Positions 1 to 11,400 of a stretch of DNA of 64,000 nt are shown one piece after another. The notes under the pieces are model-generated. The model saw only the letters and a program-made list of their open reading frames with translations, had not been told where the DNA came from and searched no databases. This stretch comes from Babylonia areolata (taxonomy: Eukaryota > Mollusca > Gastropoda > Neogastropoda > Buccinidae). Location of the stretch: NCBI RefSeq assembly GCF_041734735.1, contig NC_134878.1:17915202-17979201 (forward strand). Direction: 5' to 3'. The translations under genes and the position numbers were made by a program. How positions within the stretch are numbered: the stretch's first letter is position 1; the number at the start of each line of letters is the position of its first letter.

Positions 1-600
1 GGAGTGCACGTGTTCTCTCACACACCTGGTCAGTGACTCATTGACTTGTCTTCAGTCAAACTATGTCTGTCCAACTACCGCATCACTGGAATTGTATGAA
101 GATTTTATCTTCTTAAAAAAAAAATTTTTTAAGTTGGGGAGGGAGGGCAAGGGGTGTGGGGGATTTTATGATTTGTTATAACAATTGTCGTTATCGACAA
201 ATTTCGCACTGGTCTCTTTATTCTATCTCACATTGAACTTGTTCCCAGAGATTTTATTCTCAAGATCATAATGATAATAATAATAATATGGACAAGAATA
301 ACAAAAACAAGAGCAAGAGTAACATTAATATAAAATCATCGTCATCATCATCATAGTAATATTGATACCTAAAGAATGTTCACAAATTCGGTCCTAAAAT
401 GTTTGAAAGAAGTAAATTTAACGTGGTTTCGTATATACGTGCTTTTTCCTCTCTTTTTGGCATGACATACACAATTCTGTTCTTTAATTAAAAGTCCGTT
501 TGTCACATGGTATAAAGTAAAAAAATAAAATAAAATAAAAAGTCGGAGCCTGCGAAGTGTATTCTTATCAGTTAAAAACATAGGGGAACAGCAGCGTCAT
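1..600. other. Gene-free AT-rich DNA
   Basis: No coding exon, RNA gene or named repeat could be supported here. The stretch is A/T-rich, with short ATA and ATC runs around 270-355 and an A/T homopolymer block near 114-130. Its last part grades into the first degenerate copy of the satellite that follows. Confidence 0.5.
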
Positions 601-979
601 GGTATTTACGACGTCCACCAGTCTTAGTTGTGAGGCAGGTTGAAAACAATGTATTGAACGGTGTTTCTCCCTTGTACTCTGTTGTGACCATTTTACACCA
701 CACACGCACGCACAAACAAAAGAAAACGGAACAGGTTCCATCCTACATTTTTCTCCTTGTTGCGGATGTCTAAGCCGCTTCGTCTTTACCACCTGCATTC
801 AACCAAACAGCCCCCCAGGGTCCGTGGGAAACCAACGTATAGAACGGCATGTCTCTCCCTTGTGCTCTGTTGTGACCATTTACACCACACACACACACAG
901 ACACACGTGCTCACACACACACACACACACACACACATGGCACACACACTCACACACACACAGACACACACACACATGT

Positions 980-1031
<52 letters not shown>

Positions 1032-1480
1032 TTTCCATCCTACTTTCTTCTGTTTGTCACTGGCTTTCAAAACCGCATCGTCTTTACCACCTACATTCAA
1101 CCAAACAGCCCCCGGGGTGGGTGAGAAAACAAGGTATTGAACAGTGTCTCTCCCTTGTCCGCTGTTGTGACCATTTTAAACCACACACACACACACACAC
1201 ACACACAAAGAAAATGGAACAGTTTCCATTCTACTTTCTTCTCTTTGCCCCCGGGTATCTATGCCGCATCGTCTTTACCACCTGCATTCAATCAAACGGT
1301 ACCCAGGGGGTCTCGCAGGTTTACAGTGGACGGGTCAGTGCGAAAACAACGTATTGAACTCTCTGTCTCGCCAGTCTGTCTCCTGTTTGAACCACGGGTC
1401 CACTGTACAGCTTTTTTCTCGTTACTGTGCTGTTGCTGTGACTACCACTGTCCTATCATAGGCACCTCTATTGTTAGATT
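600..1480. repeat. Tandem satellite of about 190-300 bp units, each with its own CA tract
   Basis: Three to four diverged copies of one unit lie head to tail, starting near 640, 835, 1128 and 1345. Each copy has a CTCTCCCTTGT...TGTTGTGACCATTT block, then a (CA)n tract of different length, then a CGTCTTTACCACC...CATTCAACCAAAC block. The longest CA tract is at about 885-1030. Long open frames across this region come from the CA repeats and are not taken as genes. Confidence 0.75.
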
Positions 1481-2369
1481 GATGGTGACCACACTGGTGA
1501 AGAAGGTGTGGGTATTAGGAGAGAGGGGGTTTTGAGGGGGTTGGGGGGGAGGTAATAGCTGGAGAGAGAGCAAGGGGCCGGAGAACAAGGGGCAGGGGGG
1601 GGGGGTGTGAGAAGGGAGGTGGGGGGTCACAGGTTTAATTAAATAGAATGGATCGAATCATCCCGTGGCTCACTGTGTGACTGCTTGTGGCAGTGGGAGT
1701 AATCCCCAACTCCCGTCTCTCTCTTGTCCTTTACCTCTCTTTCTTGACATATATGAGGCTGAACTTTTAGATACTATTGAAGTGTGTGTATGTGTGTAAT
1801 GTTGAAACATACGTAAAATATCTAAAGATTCATGTGGTTTTGTTGCATGCTTTTCATGTTTTAGCACAAGTTTACCTGTGTTCATGTTCAGTATTGTTTT
1901 TTTTCTCTGATGCACAATCCAATCTCCTCTTCTCTTCCTCTTTCTATCTCTGTCTCTCTCCTTCCTCCATCCTGCTTCTCTCTTCCCCCCCCCCCCCCCC
2001 ATCTCTCTCTCTCTCTCTCAGTAATTCAGTTCAAATTATTTTAGAGTGTTTTTGGTATTTATTTAAGTGGAATGGCGAATTATATATTTTGAATTTAGTT
2101 TGTTTATCAAAGTTTGTGTATAGGTTTGTGTGTCTGTGTTAGTGTTTGTGTGTGCGAGAGTGTATATGGAAAGAGGGAATTTGACATTAAGGCTGCTGGT
2201 TGATGTTGATATGACTGAGTCTGTACCTTATCTCTTCCTGCACCTTATCTCTGTTGTTGACTGTACTTTATCTCAGTGGCTGACGTGAAGCCGCCATGGT
2301 CAAAGAGATAGGGATGGTCATAAACCATCTTCGGCCCTTTGACTTCACATCTGCACGTCCCGCACGAGG
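1481..2369. other. Gene-free DNA with G/C homopolymer and CT runs
   Basis: No gene could be supported. The stretch contains a G-rich segment near 1540-1625, a C tract near 1986-2000 followed by a (CT)n run, and otherwise unremarkable AT-rich sequence. Confidence 0.5.
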
Positions 2370-2405
2370 AACACACACACACATACACACACACACTACC
2401 CCCCC

Positions 2406-2437
<32 letters not shown>

Positions 2438-2442
2438 ACCAC
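2370..2442. repeat. CA microsatellite interrupted by a poly-C tract
   Basis: A (CA)n run at about 2371-2396 and another at 2422-2445 flank an uninterrupted run of C at about 2400-2422. Confidence 0.8.
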
Positions 2443-2486
2443 ACGCACACATCTGTGGAAAATTACTGAAAACATGTGCTTCCCAG

Positions 2487-2735
2487 TTGTGTGACGTGTT
2501 GTGTAAAATTTTCAACTGGTCTCTGAAGGACTGCTCTGTCCCCAGCATCTGGAAAAAATCTACTATCTGTCCTATCCCCAAGAAAAAGAACCCAGCCGCA
2601 CTAAATGATTACCGTCCTGTTGCCCTGACTTCAGTAGTGATGAAATGCTTTGAAAAAATTATTCTCCAACATCTTCTTTCTTTCACTGAACAGCAGGCTT
2701 GACTCTCTTCAGTTTGCTTATAAAGCACACAAGTT
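2487..2735 (+). mobile_element. LINE reverse-transcriptase fragment (CR1/Rex1/L2-like)
   Basis: The plus strand encodes the reverse-transcriptase core motif, with the stretches KKSTICPIPKK, LNDYRPVALTS and MKCFEK, followed slightly downstream by LDSLQFAY. These blocks are typical of jockey-superfamily non-LTR retrotransposons of the CR1/L2/Rex1 kind. Only a short internal piece of the roughly 900-residue polymerase remains: a stop codon falls after residue 71, and similarity ends near 2735 where unrelated AT-rich sequence begins. It is a dead fragment; the exact clade is inference. Confidence 0.7.
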
Positions 2736-2889
2736 TCAAGTTTCAAGTTTTAATTATCCTTTCACTCCTATTGGAGTATGGAGGATTACTGCAAAATACT
2801 CTTTTCGTGCCCATAACAAACATTTCCAAATACACAACAATGTCACATAAAAGTTGAGAAAACACAAATGTCTTTTAACTCCAAAAGTA

Positions 2890-3720
2890 TAACTAGGCAA
2901 CATTTGCAAATCTAATCATCTTACTTACAGCTAAAATGACTTTTTTGCCTCCTTTGAGCATATTACAAAAATAAAAAACCGATTTTGGAGACAAATATTT
3001 TTTAGGAACATATCTATTTCGTAACTGATCATAATTGGGACATTCCATTATAAAATGAAACTCATCACCAATCACAGACATGTTACAAACCTTACAAAAC
3101 CATAACTCTCATGGTATGCCTTTGTGTCTCCCTGTTTCTATTTCCAGCTTATGATTACTACTTCGAAATCTGAAGAAGCTGATAACATAATTATCAGGCA
3201 TTTGACATATATTTTTCTCTACCAAATCCACTTTTGAAATTTCGATAAAACAAACATTTACTACTCGCCTCTAGAGCATGCCTCCATATATTTTGAAAAC
3301 TATCTCTCAAACCAATGTTGACATTCTTGCAGAAAGATTCCCTCTCCAAGAAGAATTGACCATCCCAAACACAGTCATACCCTGCTTCTATTAAAATTTG
3401 TCTGATACAACTCATCCATTTTGAAGAATAAATACCATTTCGATATAAGTCAAGTAATATCAAATATATTTTCCCAGAATATTTTTCTGTGTTTGATATT
3501 ACTAAGCTGGTCCAAAATCGAACTAATCTCATTTTCACTAACACACTAATTGGATAAATGCCACTTTCTCCATAAACAATTTGGGTCATAGTATTTCTGT
3601 TCAGTTTGAACAAGCGTTTCAAAAATTTCAATTCTAATTTTTCAAGTATATCTACATTTTCATAACCCCATATTTCTGCACCATACAACAAAATAGGAAC
3701 AATCATAGACTGGTACATGT
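2890..3720 (-). mobile_element. LINE ORF2 C-terminal remnant
   Basis: The minus strand encodes the region after the polymerase domain of a non-LTR retrotransposon, with the motifs LLYGAEIWGYEN, ILEKLELKFLKRLFKLNR and YGESGIYPISVLVKMR. A second block (about 2893-3081) carries the terminal GDEFHFIMECPNY motif and lies in another register after a break, so the copy is inactive. The same terminal motif in a variant form (GDEDHFLFHC) occurs near 13640 in the intron of gene A, so both may belong to one family. Confidence 0.7.
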
Positions 3721-4288
3721 CCAGAATGATATGTAAAGGTAAATCTTGATTTCTGGCTGACTGAAGCTGACTATCATTTATAGTGTAATAGTAGTAGTAA
3801 TTATTATTAATGATTATTATTATAAATCTGTTAGAATTAATGTTAGTGTGTGTGGTATAAGTGCATGAATTTTGTGAGAGTAGGTAACGAGGACTACATG
3901 TACGCTGAGTTGCATTGCGCTAAATTATTCGCTATGTAAGAATGATTCCTTCCTTCCCTCCTTCCTTCCACAGAGTGACCACAATCAAATGTTGATTATT
4001 CTATCATTGTTGGGGGAATCTGCTGGAAAAGGCACTAATTCTTTTTTTTTTTTAAAGACCTTTATCTCGGACTACCTAGGCGAGACCACGCCAGCTAGTG
4101 AAGCACCCCCCTGGGGATAAACCCCGACCGGCACAGCCTCACCCCATTTACTGCTACTTTGATCCATACACCGAGAATGAAATATTTACTTTATTACTAT
4201 CATTTATACAATAGTAGTAGGAGGAATTATTATTATCATCATCATACTTATCATTATATCATTATTATGGTCTTGTACTGTTGGGCAG
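3721..4288. other. Probable intron of the plus-strand gene, AT-rich
   Basis: No gene or named repeat is visible. ATT/ATA runs occur near 3775-3830 and 4190-4265. A T-rich stretch ending in TTGGGCAG leads into the candidate exon at 4289. Confidence 0.4.
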
Positions 4289-4463
4289 ATGTTTGAACTG
4301 GCATTGTCAAAAGAGACAGCAGCCACCCGAGCTGATACCAGTGACGGGGCTGACCCACGTGAACGTACTGACTACTGAGCTGTGTGAACTGGGACAGTGC
4401 CGCCTGTCATTGAGGCCAACCGCACAGCACAAGTTGCCCGTGCAAGACCACCGTTCTCAACAG
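4289..4463 (+). CDS. Candidate penultimate exon of an unrecognised plus-strand gene
   Basis: A T-rich tract ends in TTGGGCAG just before this segment, and a strong donor (CAACAG|GTGAGC) follows it. The segment is 175 bases: one base completing a split codon, then 58 open codons ending in phase 0. The peptide begins CLNWHCQKRQQPPELIPVTG and ends VQDHRSQQ. I do not recognise a domain. It joins in phase to the exon at 4943, which ends in a stop and has a polyadenylation signal downstream; that agreement is the main support. No upstream exon could be identified in the window, since 2.5-3.7 kb is LINE remnant. It could be a chance pair of splice-like sites. Confidence 0.4.
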
Positions 4464-4599
4464 GTGAGCCCGTACACTGCAGTTCATTCCCTGTTTCTTG
4501 GGGCATCACCGTCCAGCAGAATGAACAGCCCGGGGGTTCTAAGAGGTGGTGATGTGTCAGTCTAAACGCCCGGGGGACAATTCACACAGGGCTTGTTTT

Positions 4600-4870
4600 G
4601 GTTTCGGATTTTTAATCCCCCCCCCCCTCCCGCCCCCCTTCCGCCCCCCTTCTCGTTCCTCGTTATGTATACCATCAGATTATTGACCACCGACACATAA
4701 ACGCGCGCGCGCACACAAACACACTGCCACACACTGACATGCATGCACACACGCACAGAGAATTAAGTGATATCGTTAAGGGATGTTCATTACTTGTGTG
4801 TTTTAAAATGTGCTTTATTTTTTTATGTGCTTCACACACACACACGTGTGTGCATATATATATATACACA
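4600..4870. repeat. C-rich tract plus CA/CG and CA/TA microsatellites in the candidate intron
   Basis: Poly-C-rich sequence at about 4617-4660 is followed by CGCG/CACA runs at about 4700-4760 and a short CA-GTGT-TATA run at about 4833-4868. All lie in the proposed 479-bp intron between the two plus-strand exons. Confidence 0.7.
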
Positions 4871-4942
4871 CTTTCTCATCTCTTAACTAGATGTCTTGTC
4901 ATTCTATATACCGATTTGTTTTAGTAACTATTTGCTGTGCAG

Positions 4943-5050
4943 AATGGAATCCGACTACGAAAGCCTCCAGAAGAGATGCACCAGAATGGAATGAACGCTT
5001 CCAGCTGTGACCCATCACACAGGAAAAGCAGCCAGACCTCCGTCATGTAG
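4943..5050 (+). CDS. Candidate terminal coding exon of an unrecognised plus-strand gene
   Basis: The exon follows a T-rich acceptor (TTTGCTGTGCAG). It has 35 sense codons starting NGIRLRKPPEEMHQNGMN and ending SSQTSVM, then TAG. Phase 0 at its start matches phase 0 at the end of the exon at 4289-4463. The tail is polar and serine-rich, like an intracellular C-terminal tail, but no family is recognised. The gene would converge on gene A, whose stop codon lies 2.2 kb away on the other strand. Confidence 0.4.
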   Translation, partial: NGIRLRKPPEEMHQNGMNASSCDPSHRKSSQTSVM

Positions 5051-5690
5051 ACAAACATGGACCCCCTAAAGAAAACAATACCGATATGTTTCACACATTT
5101 CTGCCATTCATCACAGTTTCACCTTTACTGACAGTGTGCCTGGTCTGTTGATGGGTTTACACAGTACAGGCTCGTGCCGTTTGTCCGTGAAGTTGGCTCA
5201 CTATACAGTGTACGGTCAGTGACCCTGATACAGTGTCTGCAAGATGTGTACAGTAAGAGTGGCAGCACAATGACATAATTATGCTGGCCTGAAGCTCCAG
5301 TCAGGCAGTGTGTACAGCGGTGGTATGGGAGATAGCGGTTCAGGCGTCGTGTGTGGCAAGCATGGGATAGAAACCTTGATAACTTCTTTGAAGAGGGGAG
5401 AGGGTGTGTAAGAGGGAGCAATTCCGATTCGCCTGTTCCCATTTCGCCAACTTTTTGATGGTGTGACCACTGTGCGTCCTCTTCGTAGTTTGTCCTGTTT
5501 AAAATATTACTTTCCTCCAAATACATTTTGTTGATGTGAAACCAACAAAATTTGTGTTTCGAGTGCTTTTCCCACATTTTGACACATTGAAAATGTTCGG
5601 CCTGGTCTGATGCCATCCGGTTTTGATGGCAAGGTTGTGTTCAAACCTACTTTTTCTGAATAAAATAAATGACAAACAATGAAATGTGAA
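5051..5690 (+). other. Probable 3' untranslated region of the plus-strand gene
   Basis: This is the non-coding sequence after the TAG at 5048-5050. It ends at a good polyadenylation signal, so a UTR of roughly 640 bases is predicted. Minus-strand open frames across it show no recognisable protein. Confidence 0.35.
5659..5669 (+). terminator. Polyadenylation signal AATAAA, doubled
   Basis: AATAAAATAAAT occurs here on the plus strand, downstream of the candidate terminal exon, and T-rich sequence follows within 45 bases. This fits the end of the plus-strand transcript. Confidence 0.4.
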
Positions 5691-7289
5691 GATTTGAGAT
5701 TTTATTGCATTCATTTGTGTGGAAAGTATTTAAGAAAAGTCCAATTTTATGATTCGGCTGTTCCTCCCTTTAGTAATTTTTTTTTTTGCTTTTACAGTAG
5801 ACAATATCCATTCAGCGTTCACCGACAATGCACAAACCATGAAAAATGTTACACAAACTGTTGGCGTTCACTCGTACCCCCCACCCCATTAAAACAAAGC
5901 ATGCATACAATGCAGAAACGAGAATTAGCATTAAACAAAATATATTAATGGTCATTTCCTCCGTAACGAACGCACAACTTTGCTAAACACTGTCGGTGAG
6001 CTTTCGCCCCATGACGAGGTGCCGTCGTCCACAATCCTAGTGGCCAAGGTAAACTACTGATGTAAGGCATGGATCTGACACGCCACCCCCACATTGGTAC
6101 ACACGAGAATGCACACTAAGACGTCATTTTAGAAATCTACTGTATGTACTCGGGTGCTAACCCCGAAAAGTAGACCAAAGGTCTAATCTTCATCACAGTG
6201 GACGATCGGCCAAGTCACTGTATGAAAACTGGACAGCAGACTAGTGACGATAAAAATCGATCATGGAGAAATACAAACCTAGTCACTAAATGAAAACCTG
6301 TACATCAACATCAGTGCATGAAAACTGGCTGGAGGCAAACCCCGCCGAACAAGCCTGTAAAGTCACGTAGCGCCTCAATGTTCATCAAGCGCTAACACAA
6401 GTTTGTCTCCACTTCAACAAAAACAACTTTTATCCCATATTCTAGTCACACGGCATTAACTAGCATGCATATATATTGCGCGAGCGCGAGTGGGTAAGTG
6501 CTTTTACCCAAGTGTACCTCATGGTTGCGCGCGTGTGTGTGTGAAGCTGACCCCGTTTCCAGAACAATTCCCGAGAGCTAGTTTTGGCAAAGTGTCGAGG
6601 AATACCTTTGAAACTACAGACACTCTCTCTCTCTCTCCGTCCGTCCTCCCTCGCGCGCACGCACCCACCCACTCTCCCTCTAAATGTCTAACACATTCAA
6701 CGCATGTCTTATTGACGAGACTGATCTACACGATCATCTACATTGTACACCACTGGCATTCATTTTTCCTTTAAACCTACCACTAATCACCGGGGCCAGA
6801 AACCATTCAAGTTTTCAATGGTCAGGTGCGTCAACAGATCCAGTTAATCAACACACCTGTTAGCTGTTGTTCCATTGCAGCACAAGCTGCACTCCTCTGA
6901 TCATGAGGCAACATAACCACTCCTGAATAATTATTGCATATTTTCCACGCCAGTAGAATCACTCCATAAAGAATAATTTCTGTTTTCCACACCAACAGTC
7001 ACTCCACAGAATTATTTCAGTTTCCTCGAACGGTAACAACAGCAGCAGCAATGAAAAAAATCGGACGGAAAACTATCTTTGAACAAAACCAGAACACGTT
7101 TCACTCCATCAGATAGACCCGCTCAATGGTGTAAAGATTCCCTGATGCTGCCTTAGTCGTCGCCTGCACCGTCAGTAACAACATTGTTTTTCTTTTTCTT
7201 TACCACACAACAGACCCAGAAGATCACTTTTCTCCTTCAGCCACCCATTCACTCCACAACTGCCAACATAGTAACACCTGCCAAACGCC
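5691..7289. other. Convergent intergenic region with the 3' UTR of gene A
   Basis: No coding sequence could be supported. The right part should carry the 3' untranslated region of gene A on the minus strand, but I did not find a convincing AATAAA close below the stop at 7290. A short CG/GT run lies near 6478-6545 and a CT run near 6620-6640. Confidence 0.4.
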
Positions 7290-7575
7290 TCACTTCACAG
7301 CACCAGCACGCGCACAGGTCTCTTCCCCCTCCCCGGAGTTGAGGCGCTCCACTTCCAGACTTCTCCTCAGCATCTCCTGACAGCCGACGGGGAAGGAGAG
7401 CGTCACGTCCAGCTCACTGAAGTAGTGCCGGAGCGACACGTGGCGGTGCCTCAGCACCAGGTCCGCGATGGACTGGAAGACGGCCAGGGCCGCGTTGAAG
7501 CCCAGGCCGCGCCCATGAGGCCTCACGATGAAGCAATGGTGAACCTTGGCTGGGGAGGTGTCGTCCTTACGTACA
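7290..7575 (-). CDS. PIK3R: Gene A coding exon 8: second half of C-terminal SH2 and stop
   Basis: The acceptor is TTTTCTCCACAG|TGTACG. The exon begins with one base completing Val353 and encodes residues 354-447, ending in TGA at 7290-7292. It carries the beta-D strand VHHCFIV, the GLGF turn, the helix block ADLVLRHRHVSLRHY and the closing LDVTLSFPV. These match the p85 C-terminal SH2 blocks VKHCVI, GYGF, LVLHYQHTSL and LNVTLAYPV. A 23-residue tail follows the domain. The acceptor and exon start have been copied into the array immediately to the right. Confidence 0.85.
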
Positions 7576-8386
7576 CTGTGGAGAAAATGACTCGGTTCTG
7601 ATGATATTGTGGAGTAAAAGTTTGGGTCAGAGTGAGGAGGTGTCGTCCTTACGTACACTGTGGAGAAAATGACTCGGTTAGTGGTGTTCTGATGATATTG
7701 TGGAGTAAAAGTTTGGGTGAGTGTGGGAATGTGTTGTCCTTACGTTCACTGTGGTGTAAAGGATTGGGTCAGTGGGGAGGTGTCGTCCTTACGTACACTG
7801 TGGTGTCAAGATTTGGGTCAGAGTGGGGAGGTGTCGTCCTTACGTACACTGTGATGTCAAATTTGGGTCAGTGGGGAGGTGTCGTCCTTACGTACACTGT
7901 GGTGTCAAGATTTGGGTCAGAGTGGGGAGGTGTCGTCCTTACGTACCCTGTGGTGTCAAGATTTGGGTCAGAGTGGGGAGGTGTCGACCTTACGTACCCT
8001 GTGGTGTCAAGATTGGGGTCAGTGTGGGGAGGTGTACGTACACTGTGGTGTCAAGATTTGGGTCAGTGTGGGGAGGTGTACGTACACTGTGGTGTCAAGA
8101 TTTGGGTCAGAGTGGGGAGGTGTCGACCTTACGTACACCATGGAGTAAAGGTATGGTTATGTGTCGTCCTTACGTATACTGTGGAGTAAAGGTCTGGGTT
8201 AGCTTAAGCTGAAGGTTTTTTCAGTTGTACGTTCAGGTGGATTAGTTACTCTGTTTAAAAGCACAAATTTGTGTGTACTTATACTGATTTACATACACAG
8301 ATAAAGCGCATGGAAGCCTACTCTGCTGTATATAGAACTGCCAGTTTAACTTGCAATCAAGGTTTCAACACACACACACACACGCA

Positions 8387-8423
<37 letters not shown>

Positions 8424-11400
8424 GTACACACACACACACACACAGATACCTCAGGACAAAAGCGCCATACACACACAATTAAAGCACATTACACGCGTGT
8501 TCATGACCAAAATGCTATACCCACACAGGGAAAGCAAACTACAACCAAGATACCTCAGAAGCAAAGCTGCACACACACACAATTTAAGCACACTACAAGC
8601 TGTAACCTCAGGACCAAAGCGCCGTGCACACACAACAATGAAAACACACTACAAGATGTATACATCTGGACCAAAGCGCCGTACACACACAATAAAAGCA
8701 CACTACAAACTTGCTCATGACATAAAGCACTGTATCCACACAGGGAAAGCACACTACAACCAAGATACCTCAGAAACGAAGCGCCACACTCACACGACAG
8801 ACAGGGAGTAGGGGAAGTGGGGGTAGTCCTTCTGCCTGACGAGGAAGGCGCCGTGGGGCAGCACCTCCAGACGGGCCACCGCCTCCTCCTGCGAGCACTC
8901 CACCAGCCACGTGCCCGTGTCGAACTCGGGCATCTCCTGCTGCGGCAGCTCCAGCACCTTGCACACGAACTCCTTCTGGCAGCCCAGCTCCACCATGTAC
9001 CTGGTGGGGTGTGCGTCAGTCACCACACACAGGTAAGTCAACACCCCGATTAGTCAGTCACCACACCCCAGTCAGTCAGTCACCACACACCCCGGTCAGT
9101 CAGTCGCCACACCCCAGTCAGTCAGTCACCACACGCCGGTCAGTCAGTCAGTCACCACACCCCAGTCAGTCAGTCACTACACACCCCGGTCAGTCAGTCA
9201 CCACACCCCAGTCAGTCAGTCAGTCACCACACCCCAGTCAGTCAGTCACCACACCCCAGTCAGTCAGTCACCACACCCCAGTCAGTCAGTCACCACACCC
9301 CGGTCAGTCAGTCACTACACACCCCGGTCCGTCAGTCAGCCACCACACCCCGGTCAGTCAGTCACCACACCCCGATCAGTCAGTCAGTCACCACTCCCTG
9401 GTCAGTCAGTCAGTCACCACACACCCCGGTCAGTCAGTCAGTCACCACACACCCCAGTCAGTCAGTCAGTCACCACACACCCCGGTCAGTCAGTCAGTCA
9501 CCACACCCCGGTCAGTCAGTCAGTCACCACACCCCTGTCAGTCAGTCACCACTCCCTGGTCAGTCAGTCAGTCACCACTCCCTGGTCAGTCAGTCAGTCA
9601 CCACTCCCTGGTCAGTCAGTCAGTCACCACTCCCTGGTCAGTCAGTCAGTCACCACACCCCAGTCTGTCAGTCAGTCACCACACCCCGGTCAGTCAGTCA
9701 CCACTCCCTGGTCAGTCAGTCAGTCACCACTCCCTGGTCAGTCAGTCAGTCACCACACCCCGGTCAGTCAGTCACTCACTACACACCCCTGGTCAGTCAG
9801 TCAGTCACCACTCCCTGGTCAGTCAGTCACCACACACCCGTCAGTCAGTCAGTAACCACATCCCAGACAAATAACACAGCACGCCGAAACCAGCACACAG
9901 ACACCGGTAAATGTGTGTACCAACATCATGCATGTTGAACGAGGCGAGAGTACCAATATACTTCATAGTGAAACTTGCACTATCAAGGTGGGTAAATGTG
10001 CACACCAAAATATTGTGTGTTCAACGACAGTCCCAGTATACTTCATAGTAAAGTAGCACTATCAAAGTGAGTAAATGTGCACATCAAAATACTGTATGGT
10101 TAACATGAGTCCCATTATACTTCACAGTATACTAGCACTATCAAAGTGAGTAAATGTGCATACCGAACATCCCATTGTGGTTAACGAGCATCCCAAAATA
10201 CTTCATCGTGAACGAGAGTCCCAATATACTTTACAGCAAACGGGCACTATGTGGGTAAGTGAGCATGTCAAAAATTTGATAACATATGGATAACAAGCAT
10301 CCGCAAATACTTTGTAGTGAGCAAGCATATCAAAGCACTTTTCAGAAAATGCTCATCCCAAAACGGTTTATTGTGATCGAACAGACACAGAACAGATACA
10401 GACACTTGCAGTGGTAGAAAACTTGAGCAACACACCAAAAGACGCATCTGTGAAGTAGGTGATATTCGACTGTGTGGCCCCAGTCTTTACACTTTAGCCC
10501 ATAGAAGACTTCACTCTGGGTCGGAGCCGGCCACAGGCCAAGCAGAAAAATTCTACTGGGAATCAAACTACCGACCTCCCAAGCCAGCCGTCAGTCCGCG
10601 ACGTCAGCTACATCACCACGGCAGCTGGTCAATACTATTGTAAAGTGAACGAGCGCCCCCAAATACTTTTTTTTTTAGAGAACGAGCATACCAAAATACA
10701 TTACATGATCCAGCATTCCCAAATAATTTTTTTATCAACCAGCATCCCAAAAGACTCTGCGAACCAGCATTCCAAAATACTTTGTTGTGAATCAGCATCG
10801 CGAAATATTTTGTGGACCACCGAGCACCCAAAATACTTTATTGTGAACCAGTATCTGAAAATATTTCACAGAAAACGAGCATCCCCAATGAGTTTATGAT
10901 AAGCATTTCAAACCAGTTCACCGAAAACAAACACCCTCAAATTGTTCACGATAAGCATCCCCAAATACCGAATACTAAACAAGCGTACCAAAGTAGTGTA
11001 TAGTAAACAAACACCCAAAAATGCTACATTTAACATTGACGAGCATCCCAAAATATATAGAAGAGGCGTATCAAAATAATTTAATACCATGGTAACCGAG
11101 CATCCCAAATAAACCATTCAGGCATACCAAAAAGGCTGTTGTAAACAAAACCCAAAAGCTTTGTCGTAAACGCGCGTACCAAAGTTACTTTATGCTTTAT
11201 AGCTATTCAATTCCGCTCCCTCAGAAGTAAAAAAGAAAGTGCCATTTGTTTGAGTTAAGCGGGTTTTTCTGCTTTTGTTTGTTTGTTTTTACAAATTATT
11301 CCACAGACAGCGAGGAAACGCTATCGTTCTCGTATAACAAGTCCTTAGCCATTAACAAACACACATCATTTCAGTTTGTTTCAGTAGCTCAAGGAGGCGT

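Noticed and set aside
824-1357. Open frames of up to 177 codons rich in His-Thr or Cys-Val
   Set aside because: They are translations of (CA)n/(TG)n microsatellites, which stay open in most frames; the same applies throughout the window.
6000-6420. Possible dispersed repeat in the convergent intergenic region
   Set aside because: Some blocks look SINE-like, but there is no second copy in the window, no tRNA-like head and no tail.
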